64,000 nt of DNA from Ensifer sp. USDA 6670 (GTDB taxonomy: Bacteria; Pseudomonadota; Alphaproteobacteria; Rhizobiales; Rhizobiaceae). Numbering within the stretch: position 1 is the first letter of the stretch; each line of letters begins with the position of its first letter. Position numbers and translations under genes: made by a program. The notes beneath the pieces were generated by a model that saw only the letters and a program-made list of their open reading frames with translations, did not search any database and was not told the DNA's origin. The stretch is from positions 558,001 through 622,000 of the forward strand of contig ATWE01000001.1 in NCBI GenBank assembly GCA_000421085.1, given 5' to 3'. This document shows positions 14,496 to 23,006 of the stretch, one piece after another.

Positions 14496-16292
14496 TTGCC
14501 CAGAACAGGCGGAGTCTACTCGCCCCCGGCCGGCACGAAAGGCGTGTCGAACACCACGATCCAGAGCGTGCCGTACAATGCGCTCCTGGACGATCTGACG
14601 GCGGATGCCAACGCGGCGCGGCCGGTCACGGCAGGAGGGACGGGAGCGACCTCGGCGAGCGCAGCGCGGACAAATCTCGGATTGGTGATAGGTACGAACG
14701 TGCAAGCCTACGACGCCGGCCTGCAATCGATCGCCGCGCTTGCGACTGCCGCCGACATGACGATCTACACGACGGCAGCCGATGCCTATGCGACGACAGC
14801 ACTGACGCCTTTCGCGCGCATGATTCTCGACGACGCAGACGCTTCGGGGGCGCTGACGACCTTGGGCGTGTCCACTTTCGCCAAGACGATCCTGGACGAT
14901 GCGGATGCGGCTACCGCCCGGACGACGCTCGGCGTGGCGATCGGAGCGGACGTGCAGGCCTACGACGCCGGCTTGCAGTCGATCTCCGGCCTGACGACCG
15001 CCACTGACCGTATGATCTACACGACGGCATCGGATGTCTATGCGACCACGGCGCTGACCCCATTTGCGCGAACGATCCTCGACGACACCAGCGCCGCCGC
15101 CGTGAAGACCACGCTCGGCCTCGCGGCAGTGGCGTCGTCCGGATCGGCCTCGGATCTCGGTTCGGGCACGATTTCCGATGCACGGCTTCCGGCCTCGATG
15201 GCGGGCAAGAATTTCTCGTCGGGCATAAGCTCCACCAATGCGGTTGCTGCCGGAAATACCGACCTGTCGAAGCATATCCAGCTCTATAGCGGTTACGGAC
15301 TGACGATCACCGGCTCGACCCTGAACTATACGGTCCCGACCAACTCCTCTCATGTGTGGAACGTCAACGGAACGGAAGTCGGCCGCCTCAATTCGTCGGG
15401 CCTGACGTTGGCAATACCGCTTGCACTCGCCGAAGGCGGCACGGGGGCAACGGACGCCGCGACGGCGAGATCCAATCTCGGTGCGAACAACGCATCCAAT
15501 CTCACGACCGGAACCGTTGCGAACGCCAGAATTTCCGGAGGCTATGACGGCATCACGACGCTCGGCCAGACCGGAACCCATACGATCACCACCGCCGGCG
15601 AGGCGATACGTATCGTTGGCCCGGTCTCCACCGACGATCCGTATGTGACCTTCTATAAGGGCACCGCTCGCCAAGCTTATATCCAGCACTCCGACGGCAC
15701 GGGAGCATTCCAGGGCATCGTCGTTCTCAACGATGTTGCGACCGGTGGCGATACAGGCATCTGCGTCCGCAACAGCGGTGGGGTCGATGGTCTAGGTTAT
15801 CGCGTCAACGGCGCCGACTATACCGTTTATCACACCGGCAACCTGGCTGCCGGCAACCTCAATTCAATCTATGGCTACACGCCGGCAAATTCTGCAAAAC
15901 AGATCACCGCCGGCAACGGCCTGACCGGCGGCGGCACGCTTGCCGCAGATCGCACGCTGACGCTCGGCACGCCCGGCGACATTACCAACTCGACGACAAA
16001 CTCCGTCACGTCTACCAGCCACACCCATGCCCTCGGGTTTACTGCGGCGGAGGTTTATACTGGAACTGGTGCCAACGATACGAGCTTTCCGCTCGGCCAC
16101 ATTGTGGCACTGGGTAACGACGCCAACATTGCGCGGAATGCCGCCGGTACCCCTACGCTCCACAATTCGATCAACAGGTACTACGTCCCGTCGACCCACC
16201 CGAACGCCGGAGCAGCATTGGCGGGGACCTGGCGCTCTCGAGGGGTAGTCAATGGCAACGGCGAGTACAACATCATGCAAAGGGTCGCTTAA
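14496..16292 (+). CDS. Phage tail fibre protein
   Basis: A 598-residue protein starting at TTG 14496, chosen because AGGAGG lies six bases before it and no in-frame ATG gives this N-terminus. It carries the tail-fibre repeat GGTGATSASAARTNLGL/GGTGATDAATARSNLG twice and two copies of a longer block (AYDAGLQSIA...YATTALTPFARxILDD). Later parts include typical fibre signals (YTVYHTGN, GNGLTGGGTLAADRTLTL) and a C-terminal tip ending in GEYNIMQRV. It binds host surface sugar or protein receptors by family knowledge. It is followed one base later by its likely assembly partner. Confidence 0.85.
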   Translation: MPRTGGVYSPPAGTKGVSNTTIQSVPYNALLDDLTADANAARPVTAGGTGATSASAARTNLGLVIGTNVQAYDAGLQSIAALATAADMTIYTTAADAYATTALTPFARMILDDADASGALTTLGVSTFAKTILDDADAATARTTLGVAIGADVQAYDAGLQSISGLTTATDRMIYTTASDVYATTALTPFARTILDDTSAAAVKTTLGLAAVASSGSASDLGSGTISDARLPASMAGKNFSSGISSTNAVAAGNTDLSKHIQLYSGYGLTITGSTLNYTVPTNSSHVWNVNGTEVGRLNSSGLTLAIPLALAEGGTGATDAATARSNLGANNASNLTTGTVANARISGGYDGITTLGQTGTHTITTAGEAIRIVGPVSTDDPYVTFYKGTARQAYIQHSDGTGAFQGIVVLNDVATGGDTGICVRNSGGVDGLGYRVNGADYTVYHTGNLAAGNLNSIYGYTPANSAKQITAGNGLTGGGTLAADRTLTLGTPGDITNSTTNSVTSTSHTHALGFTAAEVYTGTGANDTSFPLGHIVALGNDANIARNAAGTPTLHNSINRYYVPSTHPNAGAALAGTWRSRGVVNGNGEYNIMQRVA

Positions 16293-16293
16293 A

Positions 16294-16779
16294 ATGGAAA
16301 AATCTGTTTTCGAGGTCGTCACCGTCCACAAGGTTACTGATACGGCGGCCCCTGGCGTCTACGATCTCGATCTCACGTTGAAATTTAACGGCGTGGAGGA
16401 GCGTTTCGAACACTACGTCTCCACGCCTGACGACTCGATCGGTGCGAACCCAGCGATCCGCATGTGGATCAAGCAGCATCCGCACTTCCCGGTTCAGAGC
16501 TATGTACCGCCGACGACAGAGCAAATCCGTGCGTCGCTTCCGTTACTGACCACCCGTCAGTTTCGTCTAGGCCTCGTCAAAAACGGCTTTACTCCGGCTC
16601 AAGTCGCGGCCGCTATTGAAACAATGCAGGAAGGTCCTGAGAAGGAGGTTGCCAAAATTGAGTGGGAATACGCCACCACATTCAACCGCACGCATCCGAT
16701 GATCGGCGCCATTGCCGCCGCGCTCGGACTCTCCGGCGACCAGATTGACGCGATGTGGTCCACATCTGCCGACCTCTAG
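16294..16779 (+). CDS. Tail fibre-associated (assembly-like) protein
   Basis: A 161-residue protein at ATG 16294, one base after the fibre stop. The C-terminal half has LTTRQFRLGLVKNGFTPAQV and NRTHPMIGAIAAALGLSGDQ, a conserved end found in proteins encoded next to phage tail fibres, in which it is thought to help fibre folding or attachment. The N-terminal half is a small beta domain. The tight linkage to the fibre gene supports this role. No membrane or signal sequence. Confidence 0.6.
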   Translation: MEKSVFEVVTVHKVTDTAAPGVYDLDLTLKFNGVEERFEHYVSTPDDSIGANPAIRMWIKQHPHFPVQSYVPPTTEQIRASLPLLTTRQFRLGLVKNGFTPAQVAAAIETMQEGPEKEVAKIEWEYATTFNRTHPMIGAIAAALGLSGDQIDAMWSTSADL

Positions 16780-16849
16780 ACTGTCCCATTAACGATCGAC
16801 AGAGTGAACGCAAATCGGCAAAGAAAAGAAAGAATCGCGGTGAAATGAA

Positions 16850-17728
16850 TTAGAAAACCCAGAAAAGCTTGTATCGAGTCTTTCGTCGCGCATCGTTCCA
16901 ACACATCCTAAAGAATTTCATCCGTGTCGACCAGCTGACATCTGGAAGCTTTTTCACCAGATCGTAGCAACCTTTGGTATATTTCAGCCTCTGCGTTAGT
17001 CGATCTCGAAAACTTTTGGCTCCATAACGCGCCTCAGATCCAGATCCCTCTGTAAAATCCAGTGTCGGCCCATCCACGTAGGCTACCAGATCGAGGACGA
17101 CAAGCTCTGACACGACGTAGGATGCGAAACACCACGGATTTCCAAGTTCGAACCAGCGTGACATGAGCATTTCCTTTGCGCCGGCTCTGTACAGACCGTA
17201 GATCCACTCAGCGGGGAAGGTGAGGTTTCTTGGAACCTGACCGGCCACATACTTCCCGGTGAAATTGAAAGCCGAGTCGTTCGGGGCTTTGATTCTGCTC
17301 CCGCTTGGCCCCACCAGCTTTGTCGGGCATGCGGCCAGAAGCTTTTCCGGGTTGGCGTCAAGTGCTTCCACCAGGCGGGCCAAAAAATCCGGCGATGAAT
17401 GGTCATCGCATGCACGCAGGCAAAAATATTCGCCACGTTCTGCGCCGAGCTGCACTGCTCTTGCGAAGTTATCAATCGCGCTCACATGCTCTGCGCATTT
17501 GACGACGGAGAAGCGATCATCAGACCGGCAAAATTGTTCCGCTATGTCGACCGTCCTATCCGTCGATCTGTTGTCGAGAATGATTGCTTCGAAGCCATCG
17601 AACGTCTGTTCGGCAATGCACTGTAGACTGCTGGTGAGCGTCTTTTCGCCATTGTAGACGGGGAAAACGACGACGACCTTCGGTTTGGGCACTGATTGTA
17701 TCTCTATCGTTGAATTTGCGTTGCACAT
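16850..17728 (-). CDS. Glycosyltransferase family 2, prophage cargo
   Basis: A 292-residue protein read against the late operon. From MCNANSTIEIQ the sequence goes to KVVVVFPVYNGEKTLTSSLQ (nucleotide-sugar fold start), ILDNRSTDRTVDIA and CLRACDDHSSPDF, the DD motif expected to bind the metal-nucleotide complex, so it looks active. The frame is open further upstream to a TTG at 17848, but ATG 17728 gives a normal GT2 N-terminus. A lone reverse-strand gene between tail and lysis genes is a typical moron. It may modify host surface polysaccharide to block superinfection; the substrate is unknown. Confidence 0.75.
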   Translation of the reverse strand: MCNANSTIEIQSVPKPKVVVVFPVYNGEKTLTSSLQCIAEQTFDGFEAIILDNRSTDRTVDIAEQFCRSDDRFSVVKCAEHVSAIDNFARAVQLGAERGEYFCLRACDDHSSPDFLARLVEALDANPEKLLAACPTKLVGPSGSRIKAPNDSAFNFTGKYVAGQVPRNLTFPAEWIYGLYRAGAKEMLMSRWFELGNPWCFASYVVSELVVLDLVAYVDGPTLDFTEGSGSEARYGAKSFRDRLTQRLKYTKGCYDLVKKLPDVSWSTRMKFFRMCWNDARRKTRYKLFWVF

Positions 17729-17869
17729 ATCCAATGGCGCGACGATCCGCAACGGGCGCTCGACGGGAGTCAGAGCGGCAAGCGGCTTCTCCAGCCGCAG
17801 CAGGTTCGCAACGGAATAGCCGTCCTGTCTGCGCAGTACGACCTGCAATTCTCAGCAGAAAGGTAATCC

Positions 17870-18682
17870 ATGACCAAAACCGTGCCTCAAGGCGCGGCGA
17901 TGCTGCTTGACTTCATCCGAGAGGCGGAAGTCGGCAGCAAGGGCCGCGCATCTTACGACGTGATCTACGGACACAACCAGGGGAAGCTCACAAAGCCGCT
18001 TACGGACATGACGATCGCCGAGGTGATCCGTGCGCAGAAGGTATGGGCGAGGGCGCATGGATCGAGTGCGGCGGGGGGCTATCAGTTTATGCGGGCAACG
18101 CTCACCGGGCTTTTGAAGGAAATCGCGGGACTGCGCGAAGATCAGCGGTTCGATCCCGCGCTTCAGGACCGGCTCGCCCTTCACCTTCTGAACCGCCGCG
18201 GTTTCACGGGCTTTGTCTCCGGCGAAATCGGCTCTGTTGAATTTGCGAGGCGGTTGGCGATGGAATGGGCGTCCCTGCCGGTTCTCGCCGAAGGCCAGGG
18301 TGACCGGCAGCGGATAAGGCGCGGACAGTCCTATTATGCCGGCGATGGGCTCAACAGGGCGCTGGTGAGGCCGGAAAAGCTGGAGGCCGTGCTTCGCGCG
18401 GTGATGGCAGCCAGCCCACGAGAGGATGAGGCGGACCGCGCGGGCGAGGAGGCGGCGCTTGTGGTTCCGGCTCGTCCGCGCAGGCCGGTTTCCCGGTCCG
18501 GCCGCTTCTGGAGCTGGCTGCTGACGGCCGGCGGAACCGTCGTCACCGCGCTGAAGGAGTTGAACCTCGTCGCGCTGGATTGGCGGGTGCAGCTTGCGAT
18601 CCTCGTCACAATCGTCGGCTTTGCCGTTTACGCCATCTGGACGATGCCGGCGGTCCGCGACGCCTTGGGTTTCAAACAATGA
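17870..18682 (+). CDS. Endolysin, muramidase with C-terminal membrane segment
   Basis: A 270-residue protein with AGAAAGG before ATG 17870. The N-terminal 170 residues read LLDFIREAEVGS, YDVIYGHN, SSAAGGYQFM and LHLLNRRGF, a lysozyme-like fold related to the lambda R/GH104 pattern seen at 1496, and the acid in the REAE helix is the likely catalytic residue. Residues ~180-215 are charged and Arg/Pro-rich, and ~235-258 (VQLAILVTIVGFAVYAIW) form a membrane segment. It is coupled by ATGA to the spanin-like gene. It degrades the wall at lysis; the C-terminal anchor is unusual for an endolysin and may retain it at the inner membrane. Confidence 0.75.
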   Translation: MTKTVPQGAAMLLDFIREAEVGSKGRASYDVIYGHNQGKLTKPLTDMTIAEVIRAQKVWARAHGSSAAGGYQFMRATLTGLLKEIAGLREDQRFDPALQDRLALHLLNRRGFTGFVSGEIGSVEFARRLAMEWASLPVLAEGQGDRQRIRRGQSYYAGDGLNRALVRPEKLEAVLRAVMAASPREDEADRAGEEAALVVPARPRRPVSRSGRFWSWLLTAGGTVVTALKELNLVALDWRVQLAILVTIVGFAVYAIWTMPAVRDALGFKQ

Positions 18683-18924
18683 CGTTTCCGTGGAGCAACC
18701 TGGTCATCGGTGCCCTGATCCTGGCCGGAATTTCCTGGGCCATACTCGAAATGCGTTCGAACGCCGCGCAGGCGGTCCGCAATTCAATCGAAAGGCAGAA
18801 CAATGAAGCAGCAAAAAGCGCTGACGCGAAGCGCTATGACTATGACGTCTGTTCTTCTTCTGGCGGGCTGTGGAACTTCGGGACCGGCCGATGTGAGCGG
18901 CCTTCGCAGCATCGTGGGAACTGA
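18679..18924 (+). CDS. Rz-like inner-membrane spanin
   Basis: An 81-residue protein, start ATG 18679 overlapping the endolysin stop. Residues 6-24 (NLVIGALILAGISWAILEM) form an N-terminal membrane segment, followed by a short helical region (NAAQAVRNSIERQNNEA) and a Cys-containing C-terminus. The Rz1-like lipoprotein gene starts within it in another frame, the classical nested arrangement of i-spanin and o-spanin genes. It is shorter than lambda Rz, so the call rests on topology and gene arrangement. Confidence 0.65.
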   Translation: MTFPWSNLVIGALILAGISWAILEMRSNAAQAVRNSIERQNNEAAKSADAKRYDYDVCSSSGGLWNFGTGRCERPSQHRGN

Positions 18925-19054
18925 GCTTGCCGGTGCACGCGGCGCGACCCAGGCCGACCAGCGCAAGATCGACCGCACGGTGGTCGGCCTCTGCGCCGCA
19001 ACCGTCTGGACGCTGGCCGAATGCGCGAAACACGGGGAGGGCGGAAATGATTGA
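18803..19054 (+). CDS. Rz1-like outer-membrane lipoprotein spanin
   Basis: An 83-residue lipoprotein nested in the +1 frame of the Rz-like gene. After a basic start, SVLLLAGC supplies a lipobox with the acylated Cys near residue 23, giving a mature outer-membrane lipoprotein of about 60 residues. The pair would span the periplasm and fuse the membranes at the last step of lysis. Its stop overlaps the start of the DUF1515 gene (19047). Nested position and lipobox carry the call; sequence itself is not conserved among Rz1 proteins. Confidence 0.65.
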   Translation: MKQQKALTRSAMTMTSVLLLAGCGTSGPADVSGLRSIVGTELAGARGATQADQRKIDRTVVGLCAATVWTLAECAKHGEGGND

Positions 19055-19385
19055 TGCCGGCGTTCACCAGCAGCTCGGCACCTTGGTGGCCGAGGTGAAG
19101 AACCTGCGGGAAGACCTGCGCCGATCGGAGGACAGATCGGATGCGGGCCGCGCAACCATGACGCGCCGGATGGACGAGTTGGTCGAGCGCATGCGGACGC
19201 TCGAGGGCTCGATGATGCTCGTCAAGGACGATATTGCCGCGATGAAGCCGGTGACCGAGGATGTGCGCAAATGGAAGCTGATGGGGATGGGCGCTCTCGG
19301 CGTTATCGGAATCGGCGGGGCGGCCCTCGGCGTGACCTTTGCCGATGTCGCCAAACGCGTGCTGATGATGACGAAGACAGGGTAG
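19047..19385 (+). CDS. DUF1515 family protein
   Basis: A 112-residue protein with ATG 19047. Residues ~5-70 form a long amphipathic coiled coil (LGTLVAEVKNLREDLRRSED; MDELVERMRTLEGSMM), then RKWKLMGMGALGVIGIGGAA gives one membrane segment near residue 85. This architecture is that of the DUF1515 family, frequent at the end of lysis cassettes in Rhizobiales prophages. A holin-related or lysis-regulatory job is possible from context but not shown. It is the last clear prophage gene on the right. Confidence 0.7.
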   Translation: MIDAGVHQQLGTLVAEVKNLREDLRRSEDRSDAGRATMTRRMDELVERMRTLEGSMMLVKDDIAAMKPVTEDVRKWKLMGMGALGVIGIGGAALGVTFADVAKRVLMMTKTG

Positions 19386-19445
19386 AGGGAGTTTCTTTCT
19401 GCGTATGTTTTCCGGAGGTGCTCCAGCGCAGGAACGAAGTCCAAG

Positions 19446-19730
19446 TCAGTCGTCGTCGAAGAGTGGAAAGTCGCGGTAGCGGCGGCTTACCAATCGCAAC
19501 GACCGGTCCGGTTCTATGACATAGGTTTCGTAGACCCGGCGGCCGAACTGGTCGATGAACTGATGCGGCACAATGCTGCCGACCGGAGCCTTGGTAAGCC
19601 TGGTGCGTGGCTGGCCCCCGTAGGTGATGCTGCCGGGAATCGGCTCCAAATAGGGCGAATAGCCCATCGAGGTCGCCTCGCAGCCGGTCAGAAGTGTGAG
19701 CACGCACAGGACAGGAAGAACGTATTTCAT
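19446..19730 (-). CDS. Small lipoprotein, twin A
   Basis: A 94-residue lipoprotein; ATG 19730 is preferred to the in-frame GTG 19745 because GAGGA lies seven bases before it. MKYVLPVLCVLTLLTGC gives the signal peptide and lipobox. The mature part carries LEPIPGSITYGGQPRTRLTK, PVGSIVPHQFIDQFGRRVYE and a YVIEPDRSLRL end, closely related to the neighbouring lipoprotein downstream on the same strand. I do not recognise a named family. The pair is a tandem duplication at the edge of the prophage. Confidence 0.7.
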   Translation of the reverse strand: MKYVLPVLCVLTLLTGCEATSMGYSPYLEPIPGSITYGGQPRTRLTKAPVGSIVPHQFIDQFGRRVYETYVIEPDRSLRLVSRRYRDFPLFDDD

Positions 19731-19766
19731 GACGATCCTCGCCACTTGAATGATTCTCGCCGGCGT

Positions 19767-20099
19767 TCAGTCGCTGAAGATGTCGTAATCTATGCGGCGG
19801 CTGGTCAGTCGCAACGAGCGGTCCGGATTAATGACATAGGTCTCGTAGACCCGATGACCATAGGCGTCGAAAAACTGGTGCGGCACCATGCTGCCGATCG
19901 GGGCCTTCGTCAGCTTCGTTCGCGGCTGACCGCCATAGGTGATGCTGCCGGGCATGGGTTCCAGTCTGGGACCGTAGCCAACCGTTTGCGTCGATGTACA
20001 GGCGCTGAGCGCCACGGCGGCGCAGAGGGTGAGGAGAGCTGTGCCCAGGGCGCCGCGCCTCCTGATGAACACGTGTGGATGTCCTGCTGAGACTTGCAT
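19767..20099 (-). CDS. Small lipoprotein, twin B
   Basis: A 110-residue lipoprotein. The frame is open up to 20198, but ATG 20099 has GGAG about 12 bases upstream and is followed by a basic stretch and ALLTLCAAVALSACTS, a lipobox. The mature part matches twin A nearly residue for residue: LEPMPGSITYGGQPRTKLTK, SMVPHQFFDAYGHRVYET, NPDRSLRLTSRR. It lies 36 bases upstream of twin A and both are probably co-transcribed. Function unknown; envelope location is inferred from the lipobox. Confidence 0.7.
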   Translation of the reverse strand: MQVSAGHPHVFIRRRGALGTALLTLCAAVALSACTSTQTVGYGPRLEPMPGSITYGGQPRTKLTKAPIGSMVPHQFFDAYGHRVYETYVINPDRSLRLTSRRIDYDIFSD

Positions 20100-20470
20100 T
20101 GTTGCGCGGTTCTCCGGCTTCGTTCCGGTTTCAGGGAAGACGCAGTAGGCTGCGCCGGATTGCATCGCGTGACCGTTCATGTACATGCTTCGCCCCACAT
20201 GAGTTGCACCAGCTTATTCCTTATTCGGCAACGTGCAAAGAAAGCAGGAAGCTCGGCCTGTTGCGGCGACCTCCCGCGTTTCGTGGGGGATTTCGCGATA
20301 TTTCGATTGCATAGGCAGGAATCTTTGAACGATGTAATGACCGAGGCCCGCCGATGCATGCGGAATGCCGTGCGAACCTTCGGGTGGTATCGCGCGTTTG
20401 ATTCGGTGTCGGTGAATGGGCTTGCAAACAGAATCCCGGTTTCCGACGAGTCGCTGCTCAGGTACTGCCC
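20100..20470. other. Divergent intergenic region, no gene seen
   Basis: 371 bases between the lipoprotein pair (-) and the permease gene (+). It must hold both promoters. I see ORFs on both strands but none with a ribosome site or a protein-like composition, and no clear palindrome or att-like repeat. Confidence 0.5.
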
Positions 20471-22246
20471 ATGACCGCCGAACAGACCCTTTCGTTTCTC
20501 GTGCTCGGCGCCATGATGATCTTCTTCATTTGGGGTCGCTTTCGCTACGACATCATCGCCTGCTCGGCGTTGATGCTTTCGGTAGCCGTCGGTATCGTTC
20601 CTTTCGATAACGCCTTTGACGGCTTCAGCGACGACATCGTCATCATCGTCGGCAGCGCACTGATCGTCAGCGCAGGCGTGGCGCGTTCGGGTGTGGTCGA
20701 TGCCGCGATCCAGCGATTTCTTCCGGATCTGCAGTCGGTGAGGGCACAGCTTGCTCTTCTCGTCGTCACGGTCACCGTACTTTCCGCCTTCATCAAGAAC
20801 ATCGGCGCGCTGGCAATCATGATTCCGGTCGCGTTTCAGTTCGCTCGTCGCTCGAACGTGCAGCCGTCCGTCTTCCTGATGCCGATGGCTTTCGGCTCGC
20901 TGATCGGCGGCCTGATGACGCAGGTCGGTACCTCGCCCAACGTGGTCGTGTCCCGGGTGCGCGCGGATCTGACGGGCGAGAGTTTCACCATGTTCGACTT
21001 CACGCCCGTCGGCGCCTCGCTGGCACTGGTCGGCGCGGTGTTCTTGCTGTTCGGCTATCGCCTGGTGCCGGAGCGGAAAAGTCAGCAGGCCGGCATGCAT
21101 CAGGCGATCGAGATCACCGACTACACGTCCGAGGCGATGGTCCCGGCCGGGTCGCCGGTGATCGGCAAGCCGCTCAGCAATCTGGTCAAGATCGGCGATG
21201 GCGGAGCCGTCGTGATCGCCGTCTTCCGTCGCGGCACGCATCTGGCGCCGCTGCCCGATGTCGTTATCGAACTGGACGATATCCTTCTGCTCGAAGGCGG
21301 CCCGGCTGCGCTCGACCGCATCGTCTCCCAGGCAAAGCTCAAGATCTCCGGCGACCGTGCGCCGATGCCGAGCGACAAGGAGAAAGCCGAGACCGAAGCC
21401 ATCGAGGCGGTGATCGCCACTGGCTCACCGCTCATCGGCATGTCGGCTCAGCGCCTGGCGCTCTTCAACAATCACAACATCAACCTGCTGGCCGTCAGCC
21501 GCCAAGGCGAACGATTGAAACAGAGGCTTGGCAGCATCAGACTGCGGGCCGGCGACATCGTCGTGCTGCAGGGTACTCGCAGGGAATTGCCATCTTTCCT
21601 GCAGGACTTCGGCTGCCTGCCCCTCGCACAACGGGAAATCCTGCTCGGCACCATCAGGCGGGCCACCGTCCCGTTGCTTGTTCTGGCAACCGCAATGGGG
21701 GCGACCGCGGTTGGCGTCGTACCTGTGCAAATAGCCTTTTTTGCCGCGGCGCTTGCCATGGTGGTGTTTCGCGTCATCCCTCTGCGTGACGTCTATCGCG
21801 CCGTGGACGGACCGATCCTGGTCATGCTTGCCGCGCTGATCCCCGTCAGCGACACTTTGCGCACGACGGGCGGCTCGGACCTGATCGCGGGCTGGTTGAG
21901 CGGGATGGCGGCGGATCTGCCGCCTGCGGGAGCGCTTGCCATCATGGTCGTTGCGGCCATGGCGGTGACACCCTTTCTGAATAACGCCGCCACGGTCCTC
22001 GTCATGGCGCCGATCGCCGCCAGTTTTGCAACGGCGCTCGATTACAGGCCAGATGCATTCCTAATGGCGGTGGCCATCGGTGCCGGCTCTGACTTCCTGA
22101 CGCCGATCGGCCACCAATGCAACACGCTGGTAATGGGACCCGGCGGTTACCGGTTCAGCGACTACCCGCGACTGGGTCTGCCGCTTTCCATCGTCATCGT
22201 GATGGTCGCGGTGCCGATGCTGATGTGGGTCTGGCCGCTGCGTTAG
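20471..22246 (+). CDS. SLC13-type permease with two RCK_C domains
   Basis: A 591-residue inner-membrane protein. Membrane segments cover residues 1-200 and 395-591, interrupted by two TrkA-C/RCK_C domains at about 216-295 (VPAGSPVIGKPLSNLVKIG, DDILLLEGGP) and 312-392 (ATGSPLIGMSAQRLALF, GDIVVLQGTR). The N-terminal SAFIKNIGALAIMIPVA and the C-terminal TPFLNNAATVLVMAPIA with GSDFLTPIGHQCN are the paired hairpin/SNT-like motifs of divalent anion:Na+ symporters, and each half has one. It imports an inorganic or organic anion, possibly sulfate-like or dicarboxylate; the cytoplasmic RCK_C domains may bind a ligand. It stands alone, with divergent lipoproteins upstream. Confidence 0.85.
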   Translation: MTAEQTLSFLVLGAMMIFFIWGRFRYDIIACSALMLSVAVGIVPFDNAFDGFSDDIVIIVGSALIVSAGVARSGVVDAAIQRFLPDLQSVRAQLALLVVTVTVLSAFIKNIGALAIMIPVAFQFARRSNVQPSVFLMPMAFGSLIGGLMTQVGTSPNVVVSRVRADLTGESFTMFDFTPVGASLALVGAVFLLFGYRLVPERKSQQAGMHQAIEITDYTSEAMVPAGSPVIGKPLSNLVKIGDGGAVVIAVFRRGTHLAPLPDVVIELDDILLLEGGPAALDRIVSQAKLKISGDRAPMPSDKEKAETEAIEAVIATGSPLIGMSAQRLALFNNHNINLLAVSRQGERLKQRLGSIRLRAGDIVVLQGTRRELPSFLQDFGCLPLAQREILLGTIRRATVPLLVLATAMGATAVGVVPVQIAFFAAALAMVVFRVIPLRDVYRAVDGPILVMLAALIPVSDTLRTTGGSDLIAGWLSGMAADLPPAGALAIMVVAAMAVTPFLNNAATVLVMAPIAASFATALDYRPDAFLMAVAIGAGSDFLTPIGHQCNTLVMGPGGYRFSDYPRLGLPLSIVIVMVAVPMLMWVWPLR

Positions 22247-22405
22247 AATACCGGGGACAAATGGAACCGCGCGAATACGGGTTGCCTGCCAAATTGCAGG
22301 CGTTCGGTGGAAACGACCTGATCGCCGCCTATCTTGCGGCGGAAGCATATCTTTTGTGGAAATGCTCTGGGGACTTGCTCTGGCAGTAGGAGGCATGTGG
22401 ACGTC

Positions 22406-22966
22406 ATGACTGGCGATATCGAGATCTGTACGCCGGAAAAGGTGCTGAAATTCTGGTTTACGGAACTTTCTTATGATCACTGGTTCACGCCGGATCCAGG
22501 ACTCGACCAGCAATGTACGCAGCGCTTTCAGGCGACGCACCTGGCCCTGTCCAGAAATCTCGACAATGTCTGGCGCGAGACCCCGCAGAACTGGCTGGCG
22601 GCCGTCATCCTTTTCGACCAGATGCCGCGCAACATGTATCGTGGGTCGCCGCTAGCCTTTGCCACGGATTGCCTTGCATTGCGGGAGGCGAAGCTCGCCA
22701 TCGGCGCGAGCGCCGACATGGCAGTGCCGAGGGAATGGCGCGCGTTTTTCTATATGCCCTTCGAGCACTCCGAAAACCTGACCGACCAGACCATGTCGGT
22801 CAAGCTGTTCACCGAACTCGGAGACGCCAGCTACCTCGACTATGCGATCCGGCATCGGGACGTGATCGAGCGGTTCGGCCGCTTCCCGCATCGCAATGGC
22901 ATTTTGGCCCGGACGTCGTCACCGGCCGAGGAAGAGTACCTCGCGCAGCCCGGCGCCGGGTTCTAG
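22406..22966 (+). CDS. DUF924 family protein
   Basis: A 186-residue all-helical protein. The frame opens upstream at 22334; ATG 22406 is chosen because AGGAGG ends 12 bases before. VLKFWFTELSYDHWFTPDPG, WLAAVILFDQMPRNMYRGS, REWRAFFYMPFEHSEN and FGRFPHRNGILAR are the hallmark segments of DUF924, a TPR-like fold protein family widespread in Proteobacteria. No biochemical role is established to my knowledge. It lies between the permease and the GFA protein, 40 bases before the latter, and may be co-transcribed with it. Confidence 0.85.
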   Translation: MTGDIEICTPEKVLKFWFTELSYDHWFTPDPGLDQQCTQRFQATHLALSRNLDNVWRETPQNWLAAVILFDQMPRNMYRGSPLAFATDCLALREAKLAIGASADMAVPREWRAFFYMPFEHSENLTDQTMSVKLFTELGDASYLDYAIRHRDVIERFGRFPHRNGILARTSSPAEEEYLAQPGAGF

Positions 22967-23006
22967 GCATGAACAATGGCGGAAACGCTGAAACAAGGAG
23001 GAAACC

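Noticed and set aside
14097-15689. 530-codon ORF on the - strand
   Set aside because: Antisense to the tail fibre and tail-lysozyme genes, with Arg/Gly-rich composition and no domain.
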